Positions 62,338-64,000 of a stretch of 64,000 nucleotides of DNA are shown one piece after another. The stretch is from assembly GCA_002841545.1 (NCBI GenBank), contig PGZZ01000005.1:1-64000 (forward strand), in the 5' to 3' direction. Both the position numbers and the translations under genes were made by a program. Numbering within the stretch: the first letter of the stretch is position 1; each line of letters begins with the position of its first letter. The notes under the pieces were generated by a model. It did not search any database. It was not told the DNA's origin and saw only the letters and a program-made list of their open reading frames with translations. The DNA comes from Firmicutes bacterium HGW-Firmicutes-16 (lineage in GTDB: Bacteria; Bacillota; Clostridia; Oscillospirales; Oscillospiraceae).

Positions 62338-63155
62338 GGCAACCCTCTCTATTATATTTAGCATTGCAACAACACTTGTTAAACTGCCCAGCATTTGAGA
62401 TGCACGCCAGCTTAAGCCAGCCTTCTTCAAAATCTATAAGCTTTGTAGCTCCGAAACAGTTTTACTTGCTAATTTTATGATAAAACCAAGATTGTGTTGG
62501 CAATAGCTCAAAAGTGGCTCACAAAGCGTGGGTTAAAGTAGCCAATATTATGAGTAATATCAGACAAATTATTTTTCAACAATTCCCAACATTCTGAAAA
62601 ATCCACGAACAGTGCAGACTGCAAACACCCAAAATTGCTAAACATCAAGCGGTAAGGCCTCATGCAACCCGACGGTATATAGCGTCGCAGACCTGATCGG
62701 AGCTCATAAGTCAGGTGCTAGTATAAGTTTTCCATCATAATTTGGCAATTATTAATGTTTCTTTCAACAATTCAGCCGAATTTCCTGTTATTAATTATAT
62801 ACGTTGTCGTGAATAAGTCAAACTATTTTTGAGCATATCTAAAATAGTTTCAGCATAGTCGCATGCATGAATATTCCGCTCTTTGAAAACCATTTGAACG
62901 CCACTCGCACGGGTATGCCTGAGCCACCGTCTCGGCGCACGTTGAGAGGCTCATGCAGGTTGATGGCGGTTTCCCAACGTTGTCTGAATTCCCCTAATTT
63001 TTTAACATAAGGCAGTTCATGTGCAAATAGTATCAAAGAACTGCTTCTTTGACAGAAAAACTCTTGTACTCTCAATGGGTACAGGGCTTCTTATTTTTAT
63101 TAAATAGACCATTTTCGGCAACATTTGGAATATCCTTAGAATTGCATATAATCAA
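62338..63155. other. Regulatory region and remnants upstream of the amidohydrolase
   Basis: Contains the second 51-bp repeat (62794-62844), an ACCTGA/TCAGGT hairpin near 62690-62716, a weak minus-strand open frame (62839-63075) and an integrase-type hairpin at 63061-63087. No intact gene seen. Confidence 0.4.
62794..62844. repeat. 51-bp intergenic repeat, copy 2
   Basis: 46 of 51 positions equal to 8971-9021, same orientation relative to the downstream minus-strand gene. Confidence 0.6.
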
Positions 63156-63638
63156 GTGTTTTCAAGGTATATAACCATACAGACAACAGGCACAGAATAC
63201 CAGAAAGCCGTTATCACGGCAGATATCATAAGTTCCTTAAAAAAAATACCGGCTAGCGTCCTACAGGAATTCAAAGAGAATGGATACACATTCAGCTTCA
63301 TTTCAAACGGAACGGCTTCTGCCGACCCCGACGGTCTGTATTACAATGCCGGAGGAACAGGCGGCTACATTACTGTTAGATCAGCAAGCAACAAAGTTAT
63401 TACACACGAATTCGGGCATTTTGTTTTTGACCATAGGGATATTTTAGCCGAGATTGAGAGCCTGCTCAAAGACCCGAAGGAAATTGCAGGTGTTAAGCTT
63501 ATAAGTGCAAGTGATTACTGCAAAACGAGTCCATCTGAATTTTTTGCCGAAGCTTTTTTCTGCTATATTTGTTTTCCTGACATGCTCAAGACCAATGCGT
63601 TGGGAACGATTACGCTCATTGACAGACTATTTAATTAA
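63156..63638 (+). CDS. Lethal-factor-like zinc metalloprotease domain, probably 5'-truncated
   Basis: 160 residues with HEFGHFVF (HExxH) and, about 40 residues later, SPSEFFAEAFFCY, the glutamate ligand pattern of anthrax lethal factor-like (ATLF) domains. The family members are secreted, but no signal peptide or ribosome site is seen and the frame begins at GTG just after an integrase-type hairpin. It is likely the surviving C-terminal domain of a larger exported protein cut by an integration event. Confidence 0.6.
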   Translation: MFSRYITIQTTGTEYQKAVITADIISSLKKIPASVLQEFKENGYTFSFISNGTASADPDGLYYNAGGTGGYITVRSASNKVITHEFGHFVFDHRDILAEIESLLKDPKEIAGVKLISASDYCKTSPSEFFAEAFFCYICFPDMLKTNALGTITLIDRLFN

Positions 63639-63756
63639 ATGAGTGATGTTGATACAAATGGAGTCATGATGCCTATTCCATGAGATTTGTTTGAGATCAC
63701 AGATAATAGCATACCGGATCAATGCATTTCTTTATGATGGCTTCCTTGAAGACTAT

Positions 63757-63837
63757 GGGGGTGCACATCCGACACTTCGGGAAATCGTCTGACCGGCAGT
63801 CAGAAGGTCAGCGGTTCGATCCCACTTATCTCCAGCA
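63757..63837 (+). pseudogene. Decayed tRNA-Ala(GGC)-like copy 3
   Basis: Same 81-base length as the copies at 32245 and 54364 but with several changes: the anticodon loop is CCGGCAG (U33 lost), the T-stem has a mismatch and the end is AGCA instead of ACCA. A related flank B hairpin follows. Confidence 0.65.
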
Positions 63838-63930
63838 AAAAGCAGCCTAAAACGAAAGTTTTAAGCTGCTTTTTTTGTATTCCGAACTCTTTTCCGTGTG
63901 GTATAGCTAAGCCGGGTGCGTTAAGCTCTC
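63838..63930. repeat. Flank B repeat, copy 2, with terminator hairpin
   Basis: Hairpin AGCAGC...GCTGCT with inner TAAAAC/GTTTTA pairing and a seven-T tail, then sequence related to 45213-45257. Confidence 0.55.
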
Positions 63931-64000
63931 GTCAGATTAGAATGAAGCATTATGTAGGACACCGACCTGAATGGCATTCCATTTAGCAAAGAAAGATTGC

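Noticed and set aside
62600..62760. Purine-type riboswitch upstream of the amidohydrolase
   Set aside because: A hairpin is present but the conserved purine riboswitch loop and junction sequences are not.
62839..63075. Minus-strand 78-codon open frame near the 51-bp repeat
   Set aside because: It overlaps the repeat and an integrase-type hairpin, has no ribosome site and no recognisable domain; at most a gene remnant.

Overview
The window looks like a chromosome segment of an anaerobic, spore-forming clostridium (Eubacteriales; the family cannot be fixed from sequence alone). Evidence: spore coat genes (cotJA, cotJB remnant, cotJC, a CotF-like gene), a GerA/GerB/GerC germinant-receptor operon, paired 2-hydroxyacyl-CoA dehydratase genes, many TTG starts behind strong Shine-Dalgarno sites, and moderate G+C by eye.

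Layout. 0.1-6 kb: an ABC exporter whose large permease carries an M1-type peptidase domain, with a two-component system. 6-12 kb: a DUF3810 protein, glutamate dehydrogenase, a decayed LysR gene and two 2-hydroxyacyl-CoA dehydratase subunits. 12-18.3 kb: a minus-strand block ndh2, polyprenyl synthase, UbiA prenyltransferase, PplA-like repeat lipoprotein and ApbE flavin transferase, i.e. the core of a flavin-based extracellular electron transfer locus. 18.7-22.8 kb: two TasA/camelysin-like secreted proteins, a small acidic secreted protein, a SipW-like signal peptidase with a large extra membrane domain, and a DUF5305 protein. 22.9-24.9 kb: an MntH transporter and a DtxR/MntR-type regulator. 25-26.6 kb: a complete IS256-family insertion with target duplication inside a truncated acyl-CoA ligase gene. 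26.8-31.8 kb: the cotJ operon (cotJB broken), a CotF-like gene, and Ku plus LigD end-joining repair.

32.2-40.5 kb is an integrated element bounded by a perfect 46-bp repeat of the 3' half of a tRNA-Ala(GGC)-like gene. It carries a tyrosine integrase, excisionase, a circovirus-like (CRESS) Rep, an XRE regulator, and a complete gerABC operon followed by a 56-residue two-TM protein. Next to rep lies a stem-loop displaying TAGTATTAC, the circovirus origin nonanucleotide, with two iterons beside it. A virus-like rolling-circle origin and Rep on a chromosomal element carrying a germinant receptor is the most remarkable content here.

40.5-45.3 kb is more accessory DNA: a HEPN-motif protein, a second tyrosine recombinase and a large serine recombinase. 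45.3-51.4 kb is an ABC-2 exporter, lipoprotein and radical SAM operon. 51.9-54.3 kb is an ECF sigma factor, RsgI-like anti-sigma factor and small secreted protein; the two transcription units share one promoter motif. 54.3-56.1 kb is a graveyard of tRNA-like repeats and integration scars. 56.2-62.3 kb is a dihydropyrimidinase-like amidohydrolase with a BMP-type nucleoside ABC importer. The window ends with a lethal-factor-like metalloprotease fragment and a decayed third copy of the tRNA-like repeat.
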